Positions 42,839-51,872 of a stretch of 64,000 bases of DNA are shown here, piece by piece. Origin of the DNA: Chelativorans sp. AA-79 (GTDB lineage Bacteria; Pseudomonadota; Alphaproteobacteria; Rhizobiales; Rhizobiaceae); assembly GCF_029457495.1 (NCBI RefSeq), contig NZ_CP120361.1:3550001-3614000 (forward strand), in the 5' to 3' direction. The number at the start of each line of letters is the position of its first letter. The stretch's first letter is position 1. Under the pieces are notes generated by a model, which was not told the DNA's origin, did not search any database, and worked only from the letters and a program-made list of their open reading frames with translations. The translations under genes and the position numbers were made by a program.

Positions 42839-43147
42839 CTAGCGGGCGCCGAGGCGCGCCAGCACGGAACGGGGTATGGCCAGCTGGCGCACCACGTCGT
42901 CGTGACGCTTCAGGCCGCAGAGCTCGCGCTGGATGAAATAGGCGTAGACGGCATCCGCCGCCGCGCGCAGGAGGTCCTTCCGCTCCGCCTCCCCTCCTTC
43001 ATGAGCGGCCAGCCGCGCGAGGCATTCCTCCGCGCGCTGGCCGGCAGCCCCGAGCGAGGCCGCCATCTCGCCTGCAAGCTCGTAGTCGAGCGTGCTGACA
43101 CCGGTTTGCGGGAGGCGGGCATCGCGGGAGCCTGGGGGGCGCAACAT
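42839..43147 (-). CDS. conserved small cytoplasmic protein, possibly DUF6665
   Basis: The 102-residue product is helical, with LDYELAGEMAASLGAAGQRA and DLLRAAADAVYAYFIQRELC as its best blocks and the ending IPRSVLARLGA. The pattern matches a short rhizobial family that I think is DUF6665; no function is known. ATG 43147 is used. The stop codon directly abuts the end of the MarR gene on the opposite strand. Confidence 0.6.
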   Translation of the reverse strand: MLRPPGSRDARLPQTGVSTLDYELAGEMAASLGAAGQRAEECLARLAAHEGGEAERKDLLRAAADAVYAYFIQRELCGLKRHDDVVRQLAIPRSVLARLGAR

Positions 43148-43197
43148 GGATTCTTCTCGGCGTTTTACGCTTCTCGACAGGAATACAGGGCCGCAAT

Positions 43198-43554
43198 ATG
43201 GTGCCCGACATGGCACATGTGATCAACCGGGACGCCTGGGCGGACGCACCCGACCGCTGGCACGGCGAATGGGAAGGCCGCGGCGCCGGGGCGGGCATCT
43301 CCGTCATTTTCTTTTCGAGCGACAGGATCGGCGCCGGCCCTCGTCTGCATACCCATCCCTATCCCGAGACCTTCATCGTGCGGGAGGGGTGCGTCCGCTT
43401 CACGCTTGGCGGCGAGGCGATCGACGCCGAACCCGGACAAATCCTCGTCGTACCGGCCGGTACGCCGCACAAGTTCGAGAATCTCGGGCCCGGCCGGCTG
43501 GAAACCACCGATATTCATGCCAGCGAGACATTCGTGACCGCGTGGCTGGAGTAG
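43198..43554 (+). CDS. cupin-domain protein
   Basis: The 118-residue product is a single cupin beta-barrel. The metal-binding motif 1 is PRLHTHPYPETFIVREG (His and Glu ligands) and motif 2 is ILVVPAGTPHKFENLG. Small mononuclear cupins bind a metal and may act as isomerases, dioxygenases or ligand sensors, so no specific reaction is assigned. AGGG precedes ATG 43198. The LysE gene follows 13 bp downstream and is probably in the same transcript. Confidence 0.85.
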   Translation: MVPDMAHVINRDAWADAPDRWHGEWEGRGAGAGISVIFFSSDRIGAGPRLHTHPYPETFIVREGCVRFTLGGEAIDAEPGQILVVPAGTPHKFENLGPGRLETTDIHASETFVTAWLE

Positions 43555-43567
43555 AAGGACACCCCCG

Positions 43568-44200
43568 ATGACACTTCTTGATATCGCCGCCTTCGCTTTG
43601 GTAGCCGCCCTCCTCGTCATCTCGCCGGGACCGAACGGGGTGCTGATCGCCAAGACCGTTCCCACGTCGGGAAAAGCGGCGGGCTTCGCCAACATCGCGG
43701 GCTTCTTCGCCTCCTTCTACCTGCACGGGACGCTGTCGATCCTGGGGATCTCGATCCTCCTGGTGCAGTCGGCCGAACTCTTCTTCATCGTGAAGATGCT
43801 GGGTGCGGCCTATCTCTGCTTCATCGGCGTGAAGGCGCTCTGGCAGGCATGGAAAGGCATCGCTACGCCCGCCACGGTGACGCCTGCCCGACGCCGGCGC
43901 ACGCTTGCCCGCGCGGTGGCGGAAGGCTTCCTCACCAATGCGCTGAATCCGAAGGTCTCCATGTTCTATCTCGCCGCCTTCCCACAATTCATCCCGTTGA
44001 GCGCGGATGCCGCCAAATGGGGCTTTGCGCTGGTCACGGTCCACGCACTCACCAACGTGGTGTGGTTCGGAAGTCTCGTGCTGCTCTTCTCCACCCTCAA
44101 GGGACTGGGCCGCAGGGCCTGGGTGCAGCGCTGGCTGAAGGCGGCTACCGGCGCGGTCTTCGTCGGCTTCGGGCTCAAGCTCGCGACGCTGCGGCCTTGA
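43568..44200 (+). CDS. LysE/RhtB-family amino acid exporter
   Basis: The 210-residue product has six hydrophobic segments and the family signature VISPGPNGVLIAKTVPTSGK (about 18-37), FLTNALNPKVSMFYLAAFPQ near the middle. These inner-membrane proteins export amino acids or related metabolites; the substrate is not predictable. It follows the cupin gene and converges on hemF with a 6-bp gap. It is a complete example of the family of which the fragment at 32550 is a stump. Confidence 0.9.
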   Translation: MTLLDIAAFALVAALLVISPGPNGVLIAKTVPTSGKAAGFANIAGFFASFYLHGTLSILGISILLVQSAELFFIVKMLGAAYLCFIGVKALWQAWKGIATPATVTPARRRRTLARAVAEGFLTNALNPKVSMFYLAAFPQFIPLSADAAKWGFALVTVHALTNVVWFGSLVLLFSTLKGLGRRAWVQRWLKAATGAVFVGFGLKLATLRP

Positions 44201-44206
44201 TGGCGC

Positions 44207-45121
44207 TCAAGGCCACTTCACCACGGGCGGCAGGCTGGAGAGGATAGAGTTGACGTTGCCGCCGGTCTTCAGCCCGAAGATCGTGCCGCGATCGTAGAGC
44301 AGGTTGAACTCGACGTAGCGCCCGCGGCGCACGAGCTGCTCCTCGCGGTCGGCCTCGGTCCAGTTGGTGTTGAAGTTCTTCCGCACAATGTGCTGGTAGA
44401 CAACGAGGAAGGCGCGGCCGACATCCTGCGTGAAGGCGAAGTCCGCGTCCCAGCCCCCTTTCTCCTCCGGGCTTTTCAGCCAGTCGTAGAAGATGCCGCC
44501 GATGCCGCGCGGCTCGTTCCTGTGCGGCAGGAAGAAGTACTCGTCGCACCAGTCCTTGAATTTCTCATAGTCGGCAACGCCGGCATGCCGGTCGCACACG
44601 AAGCGCATCGCCTTGTGGAAGGCGATCGTATCCGGGTCTTCCTGGCTGCGACGGCGCTCGAGCATCGGGGTGAGATCGGCCCCTCCGCCGAACCATTGCC
44701 GCGTGGTGACCACCATGCGCGTGTTCATGTGCACGGTCGGCACATGCGGGTTCTGCGGGTGCGCGATAAGAGAAATGCCGGAGGCCCAGAAGCGCGGATC
44801 CTCTTCGGCGCCCGGGATCTGCTTGCGGAATTCCGGCGAGAATTCGCCGTAGACGGTCGAGGTATGAACGCCCACCTTCTCGAAGACGCGGCCGTGCATC
44901 ACGGACATCACGCCCCCGCCTCCCGCACCCTCTTCGCGCTGCCATGGGCTGCGGTCGAACCGGCCGGCGGCATAGGACGCATGCGGGCCGGACAATTCAT
45001 CCTCCAGTTCCTCGAAGCCGGCGCAGATGCGGTCGCGCAGCGCTTCGAACCAGGCTTTCGCCGTTTCCTTCTTCTCTTCGATCCGGTCGGGCAATCCGGC
45101 CGGGATGTCAGGTCGTCCCAT
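44207..45121 (-). CDS. hemF: oxygen-dependent coproporphyrinogen III oxidase
   Basis: HemF decarboxylates two propionates of coproporphyrinogen III, using O2, in haem synthesis. The 304-residue product has the hallmark [20 protein letters not shown] and [11 protein letters not shown], then the [20 protein letters not shown] region and [20 protein letters not shown] at the C-terminus. Length fits the family. GGAAGG precedes ATG 45121; the frame upstream of that is unrelated. Confidence 0.96.
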   Translation of the reverse strand: MGRPDIPAGLPDRIEEKKETAKAWFEALRDRICAGFEELEDELSGPHASYAAGRFDRSPWQREEGAGGGGVMSVMHGRVFEKVGVHTSTVYGEFSPEFRKQIPGAEEDPRFWASGISLIAHPQNPHVPTVHMNTRMVVTTRQWFGGGADLTPMLERRRSQEDPDTIAFHKAMRFVCDRHAGVADYEKFKDWCDEYFFLPHRNEPRGIGGIFYDWLKSPEEKGGWDADFAFTQDVGRAFLVVYQHIVRKNFNTNWTEADREEQLVRRGRYVEFNLLYDRGTIFGLKTGGNVNSILSSLPPVVKWP

Positions 45122-45227
45122 GGGAAATCCTTCCGCGCCTGTCCGGGCAAACGCGCGGCCACAAATGACTCGCAATTCCACCCGCCGATCCCTAATCTTC
45201 TTGTCTGTCGGGTCAAGGAGTTCTTTC

Positions 45228-45491
45228 GTGCGCGTACCCGCCAAACCGCCGCTCGAGGGCCTGAAACGCACCCTCGAAAAGAAGCGCGCCCAGGCCGAAG
45301 GCGCGCGCCTGCCGCGCGACGGCTTCGTGCGCGAGACCTTCTCGCTGCCGCGTGAGGCCGCCCGCGCCAAGGCGCGCGAGTGGCTGGAGCGCTGGCCCAA
45401 GCAGGCCTACTGGACCGAGATCGAGAGTTGGGCCGAGCGCCCCGGCAACGTGATCGAGTTCACCATGCGCCGCCTGCCCAGCGCGGATTAA
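45228..45491 (+). CDS. small conserved hypothetical protein, 87 aa, GTG start
   Basis: The 87-residue product ([20 protein letters not shown] onward) has a basic helical half and a C-terminal part with [20 protein letters not shown] that looks like a compact fold conserved in rhizobia. No function is known. GTG 45228 is preferred because AAGGAG lies at a correct distance. It is divergent from hemF across 106 bp. Confidence 0.7.
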   Translation: MRVPAKPPLEGLKRTLEKKRAQAEGARLPRDGFVRETFSLPREAARAKAREWLERWPKQAYWTEIESWAERPGNVIEFTMRRLPSAD

Positions 45492-45613
45492 GGCTGCGTC
45501 CTGTTGGGTTTTGGAAGCTCGGCAAACGGAGCCTTGACCTCAACCTAGCTTGAGGCCGTAGCGGCTCTCTCATGAAGAAAGCCGAGACACCGCCCCGCCC
45601 CACGCATATCTCT

Positions 45614-46075
45614 TCAGCGAACCTGGCGTACCGCTTCGCCGCAGGCCATCGCGGCGCTCATCGCGACATTCAGGCTGCGCGTTCCTTCCTTGATCGGAAT
45701 GACAAGCCGGTAGTCGGCCGTCTTGTGCACATCCTCAGGCACGCCGGCCGATTCGCGGCCAAACATGAGGATGTCGCCGTCGCGGAAGCAGAAGGCGTGG
45801 TAAGGCACGGTTCCGGCGGTGGAGAACAGGACGAGCCGCCGCCCTTCCTTGCGTCGCCAGGCGTCGAAATCCTTCCACGAGGGATGACGGGAGAGCGCGG
45901 CAAGTTCCAGATAATCCATCCCGGCCCGCTTCAGCGCGCGGTCGGAGAGATCGAAGCCCGCCGGCTCGATGAGATCGACGCCCACGCCGAGGCAGGCGGC
46001 AAGGCGCAGGATCGCGCCCGTATTGCCTGGGATGTCGGGTTGAAAGAGTGCGATACGGAAGCCCTGTTGCGTCAT
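45614..46075 (-). CDS. trmL: tRNA (cytidine/uridine-2'-O-)-methyltransferase TrmL
   Basis: TrmL methylates the 2'-O of nucleotide 34 in certain tRNA-Leu isoacceptors. The 153-residue product is a minimal SPOUT enzyme with a knotted SAM site: FQPDIPGNTGAILRLAACLG at the start, MFGRESAGVPEDVHKTADYR and IPIKEGTRSLNVAMSAAMAC at the end. No extra domain is present, as expected. In rhizobia this gene commonly lies near petABC; here petABC is 4 kb away on the same strand. Confidence 0.94.
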   Translation of the reverse strand: MTQQGFRIALFQPDIPGNTGAILRLAACLGVGVDLIEPAGFDLSDRALKRAGMDYLELAALSRHPSWKDFDAWRRKEGRRLVLFSTAGTVPYHAFCFRDGDILMFGRESAGVPEDVHKTADYRLVIPIKEGTRSLNVAMSAAMACGEAVRQVR

Positions 46076-46357
46076 CTCGTTCCCAGGTGTCGCACGGAGG
46101 ACACAGGAATGGATGGAGGCGAAAATGCCTCCACAAAAGCTCTGGCCATCCGCAGCCCTAATGGATATAACGCCCGCGAGCTTAACGTAAACCGTCAGAG
46201 GCAGACATGGATATCCGGATGGTCTCCCTTATCTGCCCGCGGCCCTGGACCGGGCGCGCGGCCTGACGGCGGTTTTCGTTCCGAAGCTTCTCCCGACTTC
46301 TTAGACGCACGAGCGGATCCGCCGGAACCCTTTCCGGAAGTCTTCGAGGATTCGTTC
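46076..46357. other. intergenic region upstream of trmL
   Basis: No gene is convincing in these 282 bp. A 7-bp hairpin TGGAGGC GAAAAT GCCTCCA lies at 46115-46134. The region presumably holds divergent promoters for trmL and the 92-aa gene. Confidence 0.45.
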
Positions 46358-46636
46358 ATGTCTGCCAAATTCCCCAAGGAGCGCAAGGCGCTCGAAATCC
46401 CGGCCGCTTCGGCCGCAACCGCTCTTCCCCCCGCCGCAAGCGGCAAGGCTCCCGCCAAGACCCTGTCAGGAGCCTTCGCTGCAGCGCTTGGCGGAAAGCC
46501 ACAATTGAGTCATCCGGGACAGAAGGCTCCTACCGACGCGGGCAGCAGAAAACCGCCTCTTCAGGAACAGGCCATGCCCCGGATCAGGAACAGCAAGCCC
46601 GGCGCGCCGCTCACGCCGCGCAAGGGGCACCGGTGA
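46358..46636 (+). CDS. small basic hypothetical protein, 92 aa
   Basis: The 92-residue product is Ala-, Pro- and Lys-rich with no predicted fold (MSAKFPKERKALEIPAASAA onward, ending RKGHR). GAGGA precedes ATG 46358. The low complexity and basic end suggest disorder or nucleic acid binding; nothing firmer can be said. It lies 16 bp before the first ABC exporter gene and may be transcribed with it. Confidence 0.45.
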   Translation: MSAKFPKERKALEIPAASAATALPPAASGKAPAKTLSGAFAAALGGKPQLSHPGQKAPTDAGSRKPPLQEQAMPRIRNSKPGAPLTPRKGHR

Positions 46637-46652
46637 GAATTTTCGAGGACGA

Positions 46653-48503
46653 ATGATGTTCGACTGGTTTGAAAAACGCCTCGCCGCCTTCCCGGCCGAG
46701 GAGCCGCTGCAGCCGCCGAAGACGCTGGTGGCGTTCTGCCTGCACTTCACCAGGGGTGCATGGCCCTATATCGCCGCCTCCGCCGTGCTTGCCGCGATGA
46801 TCGCCATTGCCGAGGTCTGGATGTTCTCCTTCCTCGGCAACATCGTCGACTGGCTGTCGCAGCACGATCGGGCGACGTTCCTTCAGACGGAGGGCTGGAA
46901 GCTCGCGGGCATGGCTTTGATCGTGCTCGTCTTCCTGCCCGTCATCGTGTGGCTGCACTCGCTGGTGCTGCACCAGACGCTCATGGGCAACTATCCCATG
47001 CGCATCCGCTGGCAGGTGCACCGTTACCTGCTCAACCAGTCCATGGCCTTCTACCAGGACGAGTTCGCCGGACGCATCGCCACCAAGATGATGCAGACCG
47101 CGCTCGCGGTGCGCGAATGCGTGATCAAGCTGATCGACGTGTTCAACTATGTCACGGTGTATTTCACCGGCATGCTGGTGATCGCAGCCTCGGCCGACCT
47201 GCGGCTCGCCGGGCCGCTTGTCGTGTGGCTCATCTGCTATGCCCTGCTTTTGCGCCGCTTCATCCCGCGCATGGGGAAGGTTGCGCAGGAGCAGGCCGAC
47301 GCCCGCTCGCTGATGACCGGTCGCATCGTGGACAGCTACACCAATATCCAGACGGTGAAGCTGTTCTCGCATGCGCGCCGTGAGGCATCCTATGCGCGCG
47401 ACGGCATGACAGGCTTCCTCGACACGGTCTTCCGCCAGATGCGGCTGATCACCGGTCTTTACGGCCTGCTCTACATGCTCAATTCGCTCTGCCTCTTCGT
47501 GGTCGGCGCCCTGTCGCTCTGGCTGTGGCTCCACGAGGTCGTCTCGGTGGGCGCCGTCGCGGTGGTGATCGCGCTGGTGATGCGGCTATGGGGCATGTCG
47601 CAATGGATCATGTGGGAAATGACCATGCTGTTCGAGAATATCGGCACGGTGCAGGACGGCATCGGCTCCATCTCGCGTCCGCGCGCGGTGGAGGACAGGC
47701 CGGCCGCAAAGGAGCTGACGGTCGCGAAGGGCGCGATCGCCTTCGAGAAGATCCGTTTCCACTACGGTAAGAAGGGCGGTGTGATCGAAGACCTTTCGCT
47801 GACGATCCGGCCGGGCGAGAAGGTGGGCCTCGTCGGCCGCTCCGGCGCGGGCAAGTCGACGCTCGTCAACCTGCTCTTGCGCTTCTACGACCTCGAAGGC
47901 GGGCGCATCCTGATTGACGGGACGGACATCTCGCAGGTCACACAGGATTCGCTGCGCGCGCAGATCGGCATGGTGACGCAGGACACGTCCCTTCTCCACC
48001 GGTCGGTGAGCGACAACATCCTGTATGGCCGGCCGGATGCCGACGAGGAGATGGTGAGGCGCGCAGCGGAAAACGCCGCCGCACTGGATTTCATTCCCGG
48101 CCTGCACGACATTAAGGGCAGACGAGGTTTCGACGCTCATGTGGGCGAGCGCGGCGTGAAGCTCTCCGGCGGCCAGCGCCAGCGGATCGCCATCGCCCGC
48201 GTGATGCTCAAGGACGCGCCGATCCTGATCCTGGACGAGGCCACCTCCGCGCTCGATTCGGAGGTGGAAGCCGCCATCCAGGAGAATCTCTACCGCCTGA
48301 TGGAGGGCAAGACCGTGATCGCCATCGCCCACCGCCTTTCCACGATCGCCGCCATGGACCGGCTGGTGGTGATGGATGCCGGCCGCGTCGTCGAACAGGG
48401 CACGCACGACGAGCTGATCGCCGCCGGCGGCATCTACGCACAGCTCTGGCGGCGCCAGTCGGGCGGTTTCCTGGAGATCGAGCCCGCGGAGGCAGCCGAG
48501 TGA
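46653..48503 (+). CDS. ABC exporter half-transporter, first of a pair
   Basis: The 616-residue product fuses a six-helix transmembrane domain (about 30-320) to an ATPase domain (about 350-590) with Walker A GRSGAGKST, signature KLSGGQRQRIAIARV, Walker B ILILDEATSALDSE and the H-loop AHRLST. It is a type IV (MsbA-like) half-transporter in the inner membrane, and exports lipids, drugs or peptides. The next gene is a close paralogue overlapping by 4 bp, so a heterodimer is likely, though each ATPase looks catalytically complete. Confidence 0.93.
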   Translation: MMFDWFEKRLAAFPAEEPLQPPKTLVAFCLHFTRGAWPYIAASAVLAAMIAIAEVWMFSFLGNIVDWLSQHDRATFLQTEGWKLAGMALIVLVFLPVIVWLHSLVLHQTLMGNYPMRIRWQVHRYLLNQSMAFYQDEFAGRIATKMMQTALAVRECVIKLIDVFNYVTVYFTGMLVIAASADLRLAGPLVVWLICYALLLRRFIPRMGKVAQEQADARSLMTGRIVDSYTNIQTVKLFSHARREASYARDGMTGFLDTVFRQMRLITGLYGLLYMLNSLCLFVVGALSLWLWLHEVVSVGAVAVVIALVMRLWGMSQWIMWEMTMLFENIGTVQDGIGSISRPRAVEDRPAAKELTVAKGAIAFEKIRFHYGKKGGVIEDLSLTIRPGEKVGLVGRSGAGKSTLVNLLLRFYDLEGGRILIDGTDISQVTQDSLRAQIGMVTQDTSLLHRSVSDNILYGRPDADEEMVRRAAENAAALDFIPGLHDIKGRRGFDAHVGERGVKLSGGQRQRIAIARVMLKDAPILILDEATSALDSEVEAAIQENLYRLMEGKTVIAIAHRLSTIAAMDRLVVMDAGRVVEQGTHDELIAAGGIYAQLWRRQSGGFLEIEPAEAAE

Positions 48504-50383
48504 ATGCGGACGAGGATCTGAGAGGCGACAGGGCCGACCCTCTGTGGCGGCGCGCCGAAGGGGTGATCGACCCCTTCGGCGATACCGACCGCGAGGTGCT
48601 GCCCGGAAACGCGCGGGCGTTCATCCTCTTCTTCGCAAAGCAGGCCAGATGGCCTTTCGTCCTGCTTCTCGTGACAGGTGCCCTCTCAGCCACCGTCGAT
48701 GCCGGGCTCTATTGGGGGCTCGGCTGGCTGGTCGATCTGCTCGACCGGACTTCGCCGGCCGCCCTGATTTCAGAACACTGGCCGCAGTTCGCCGCCCTCG
48801 CCTTCTTCGTGCTCGTCGTGCGTGCGGCGGTGATGATCGGCAACACGGTGGTGGAGCAGCAGGTCATCTCGCCGGCCTTCTACCAGCGCGTGCGCTGGCA
48901 GGCCTTCCGCCGGGTGATGGAGCAGCCCTACGAGTTCTACCAGAACGACTTCGCCGGCCGGATCGCCACCAAGATCCTGCAGGGAAGCGAGGCCACGGGC
49001 GACTTCATCACCGCCACGCTCCAGACCATGTGGAGCTTCCTCACCTTTTTCGTACTGGCGGGTACGATCCTGGCAACGCTCGACCCGCTGATGGCGGTGG
49101 TGCTCGTCCTCTGGTTCGCCTCCTATCTGGCGGTGGCGCGCCTCCTCCTGCCGCCGCTGCGCCGCGCCGGGCGGCGGACGGCGGACGAGCGCTCCGCCAT
49201 GAACGGCCGCATGGTGGATGCCTTCACCAACATCATGGCGGTCAAGCTCTTCGACAACGGCCGGCGCGAGCACGGCTATGTGCGCGAGAGCATGGCCAAC
49301 CTGCTCGACGCCGTCTGGGCCCTCGCGCGGGCGATCACCCGCGTCCGCGCGGCCGTCGCCATCATCAACGGGATCATGATCACCGCCGTGGGCGCGCTTG
49401 CGGTGACGAGCTGGATGAACGGCGGCGCCACCACCGGCGAGATCGCCACGGTGATGGGCCTCATGTTCAGGCTCAACCAGATGTCGGGCTATGTGATGTT
49501 CAACATCAACGGCCTCATCCGCTCCTATGCCACCGTGCAGGATGCCACCGGCACCGTCTCCCGCGCACCGGCGATCCGCGACGCGCCGGACGCGCAGGCG
49601 ATGCCGCCGGCGAAAGGCGACATCCGCTTCGAGGACGTCTCCTTCCATTACGGACGCGAGCGCGGCATCATCGAGGGACTGACCCTGCACATCCGCGCCG
49701 GCGAGCGCGTGGCGCTGGTGGGGCCTTCCGGCGCGGGAAAAACCACGATCGTCAACCTGATGCTGCGCCTCTTCGACGTCGAGGGCGGGCGCATCCTGCT
49801 CGACGGGCAGGACATCCGGGAGGTGACGCAGGCCTCGCTGCGCAGCCAGTTCGGGGTGGTGAGCCAGGACCCGATGCTGATGCACCGCTCCATCCGCGAG
49901 AACATCGCCTACGGCCGGCCGGGCGCCGGCGACGCCGAGATCATCGCTGCCGCGAAGCGCGCCCGCGCGCACGACTTCATCCTGGGCGTGCGCGATCCCC
50001 AGGGCCGCACGGGCTACGACGCCCATGTGGGTGAGCGTGGCGTGAAGCTTTCCGGCGGCCAGCGCCAGCGCATCGCCATTGCCCGCATGATGCTGAAGAA
50101 CGCGCCGATCCTCATCCTCGACGAGGCGACCTCATCGCTCGATTCGGAGATCGAGGCGGCCATCCAGGAGAACCTCGAAAACCTGATGGAGGGCAAGACC
50201 GTGGTGGCGATCGCGCATCGCCTGTCCACCGTGGCCGCGCTTGACCGGGTGATCGTGCTCGACGGCGGCCGCATCGTGGAGGAAGGCACGCACCAGGACC
50301 TCATCCGCCGCGGCGGCCTCTACGCCCAGCTCTGGAAGCGCCAATCCGGCGGCTTCCTGGAACGGCGGCTAGCGGCAGAATAG
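48500..50383 (+). CDS. ABC exporter half-transporter, second of a pair
   Basis: The 627-residue product has the same layout as its neighbour: six membrane helices and an ATPase with Walker A GPSGAGKTT, LSGGQRQRIAIARM, ILILDEATSSLDSE and AHRLST. Its first 45 residues are an extra acidic/polar extension. Translation begins with GTG at 48500 in a 4-bp overlap with the first gene. Consensus residues are intact in both ATP sites, unlike many heterodimeric exporters with one degenerate site. The substrate is unknown. Confidence 0.93.
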   Translation: MNADEDLRGDRADPLWRRAEGVIDPFGDTDREVLPGNARAFILFFAKQARWPFVLLLVTGALSATVDAGLYWGLGWLVDLLDRTSPAALISEHWPQFAALAFFVLVVRAAVMIGNTVVEQQVISPAFYQRVRWQAFRRVMEQPYEFYQNDFAGRIATKILQGSEATGDFITATLQTMWSFLTFFVLAGTILATLDPLMAVVLVLWFASYLAVARLLLPPLRRAGRRTADERSAMNGRMVDAFTNIMAVKLFDNGRREHGYVRESMANLLDAVWALARAITRVRAAVAIINGIMITAVGALAVTSWMNGGATTGEIATVMGLMFRLNQMSGYVMFNINGLIRSYATVQDATGTVSRAPAIRDAPDAQAMPPAKGDIRFEDVSFHYGRERGIIEGLTLHIRAGERVALVGPSGAGKTTIVNLMLRLFDVEGGRILLDGQDIREVTQASLRSQFGVVSQDPMLMHRSIRENIAYGRPGAGDAEIIAAAKRARAHDFILGVRDPQGRTGYDAHVGERGVKLSGGQRQRIAIARMMLKNAPILILDEATSSLDSEIEAAIQENLENLMEGKTVVAIAHRLSTVAALDRVIVLDGGRIVEEGTHQDLIRRGGLYAQLWKRQSGGFLERRLAAE

Positions 50384-50401
50384 GCGTATCGCGCGAAGAC
50401 G

Positions 50402-50587
50402 TCAGCACTTTCCGCTGCGTGGTTTGAACGGCAGGTCCGCCAGCTCCCGTTGATTCATGGCGGCGATGGCCGGATGGGAGAGCGGATCGCGGCGCCATGC
50501 CTCGACGTCGCCGTCGTCCTGCATCGCCGGCGGGTTGGAGAGGCGCTTGCGCATGGCCTCCAGAACGGTCAAGAAAAATTGCAGCAT
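50402..50587 (-). CDS. small hypothetical protein, DUF1127-like
   Basis: The 61-residue product (MLQFFLTVLEAMRKRLSNPP, then DPLSHPAIAAMNQRELADLP) has a hydrophobic first helix and an ending similar to DUF1127 (YjiS-like) proteins, with the RELADL motif. Small DUF1127 proteins bind RNA or regulate metabolism in rhizobia, but this resemblance is weak. A longer start at 50644 would add 19 residues. It is divergent from the LysR gene at 50680 and a palindrome separates them. Confidence 0.6.
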   Translation of the reverse strand: MLQFFLTVLEAMRKRLSNPPAMQDDGDVEAWRRDPLSHPAIAAMNQRELADLPFKPRSGKC

Positions 50588-50665
50588 GGACTTGTCCTCC
50601 GGGCCCTCATCCGGGATACTTCTGCCGATCAGGTATGTTTTCAATGGAGATTACCTGCGTCTTGT

Positions 50666-50680
50666 TATAGAAAATCTATA
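50666..50680. promoter_or_regulatory. candidate LysR operator touching the start codon
   Basis: TATAGA AAA TCTATA is a perfect 6-bp inverted repeat whose last base is the A of the LysR start codon. This suggests negative autoregulation, with the divergent DUF1127-like gene as a possible co-target. Confidence 0.5.
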
Positions 50681-51579
50681 TGAACAATCTGAACCGGGTG
50701 CATCTCAACGCGTTGCGGGCGGTAGAAGCCGTGCTACGGCTTGGTTCGCTTGCGGCGGCCGCGGAGGAGATCGGCGTCACCATCGGCGCGGTCAGCCAGC
50801 ACATCATCCGTTGCGAGAAGCAGCTCGGGCGAACGCTTTTCGACCGCAGAGGGCGCGGCATGCAGCCCACCGCGTTCGGCCAGCAGATTGCGCACCTTCT
50901 CAACGACGGGTTCAATCGGCTCGACGAGGCGGTCGCGCTGTCGCGGCGGGAGACCGCCACCGTTCTGACCATCTCGGTGGCGCCGGTCTTCGCGTCGAAA
51001 TGGCTGGTGCCCCGGCTTTCCCGCTTTTCCGCCCTTCATCCCGACCTGCGCATCCGGCTCGACGCCTCGGTGGCGCTCGTCAATCTCGACACGTCGGATG
51101 TCGACCTGGCGATCCGCGTGGGCGAAGGCCGCTGGCCTGGGGTGGATATGGAACTGCTGCTGACGCAGGAGGTCTTCCCGGTCTGCGCACCGGCTCTGGC
51201 GGAGCGTCTCGGGGAGCCGCGCGATATCCTGCAGGTTCCGGTCGTGCGCGATGCGAACTCCGCCATAAGCTGGGACACCTGGCTGGCGCCCTTCGGCCTG
51301 AGCGAGAAGGATCTTCGGGAAGGAGACAGCTTCACCGACGCCGCGCTGGCGCTTGACGCGGCGATCGCCGGCCAGGGGGTAATGCTCGCCTGGCAGACCC
51401 TTGCCGACCATGCGCTGTCGACGGGCCTCGTCGTACGGCCGTTCAAGGCGCTGGCGCGCACGGGTTTCGGCTATTTCCTGGTGACGTCGAAGAACCGACC
51501 GGAGCCGAAAAAAGTAAAGGATTTCAAGACATGGCTGCACCAGGAGATTGCGGCCACCGCCGAAAAATACAAATCGTGA
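50680..51579 (+). CDS. LysR-family regulator, GcvA-like
   Basis: The 299-residue product has the winged helix domain (about 7-66) with LGSLAAAAEEIGVTIGAVSQ and HIIRCEKQLGRTLFDRRGRG, and an effector-binding domain (about 92-295) with ISVAPVFASKWLVPRLSRFS, as in the GcvA subgroup of LysR proteins. A palindrome overlaps its start. The target genes cannot be told; the divergent small gene is one candidate. Confidence 0.92.
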   Translation: MNNLNRVHLNALRAVEAVLRLGSLAAAAEEIGVTIGAVSQHIIRCEKQLGRTLFDRRGRGMQPTAFGQQIAHLLNDGFNRLDEAVALSRRETATVLTISVAPVFASKWLVPRLSRFSALHPDLRIRLDASVALVNLDTSDVDLAIRVGEGRWPGVDMELLLTQEVFPVCAPALAERLGEPRDILQVPVVRDANSAISWDTWLAPFGLSEKDLREGDSFTDAALALDAAIAGQGVMLAWQTLADHALSTGLVVRPFKALARTGFGYFLVTSKNRPEPKKVKDFKTWLHQEIAATAEKYKS

Positions 51580-51651
51580 CCTTGTCCTGGGCGGACGGAA
51601 ACCCAGATATCGTGCTATGGTTCAAAGCCCATTAGACGGAGGAGTTGGACA

Positions 51652-51837
51652 ATGAAGGAATTTCATTGCGGATCGCTTGTCCCCGGCTGCGAGTGGCACA
51701 CGCGTCATGAAGAGGAGGCGGAGGTGATCCGCCGCGCCGTGGAGCATATGCGTGAGGTGCACGGAGAGACCATTATCCGCGAAAGCATGATCGAGGCGAT
51801 CCGCTCCCGGATCTCCGAACAACAGGACGCGGCCTGA
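51652..51837 (+). CDS. DUF1059 family protein, 61 aa
   Basis: The 61-residue product has the DUF1059 pattern: MKEFHCGSLVPGCEWHTRHE with Cys and His ligands, and a helix with VEHMREVHGE. These small proteins probably bind a metal, but no role is established. GGAGGAGTTGGACA precedes the ATG. A terminator shared with the CCA gene follows. Confidence 0.87.
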   Translation: MKEFHCGSLVPGCEWHTRHEEEAEVIRRAVEHMREVHGETIIRESMIEAIRSRISEQQDAA

Positions 51838-51849
51838 ACAAACCAGCAG

Positions 51850-51872
51850 AAAGGGCGCCTACGGGCGCCCTT
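51850..51872. terminator. bidirectional terminator between DUF1059 and CCA genes
   Basis: AAGGGCGCC and GGCGCCCTT pair over 9 bp around a TACG loop. The stop codon of the CCA gene (51859-51861) lies inside the hairpin. Confidence 0.75.

Noticed and set aside
46115..46134. Hairpin TGGAGGC GAAAAT GCCTCCA as a riboswitch or terminator
   Set aside because: It is a single short stem without a T-run or conserved riboswitch features.
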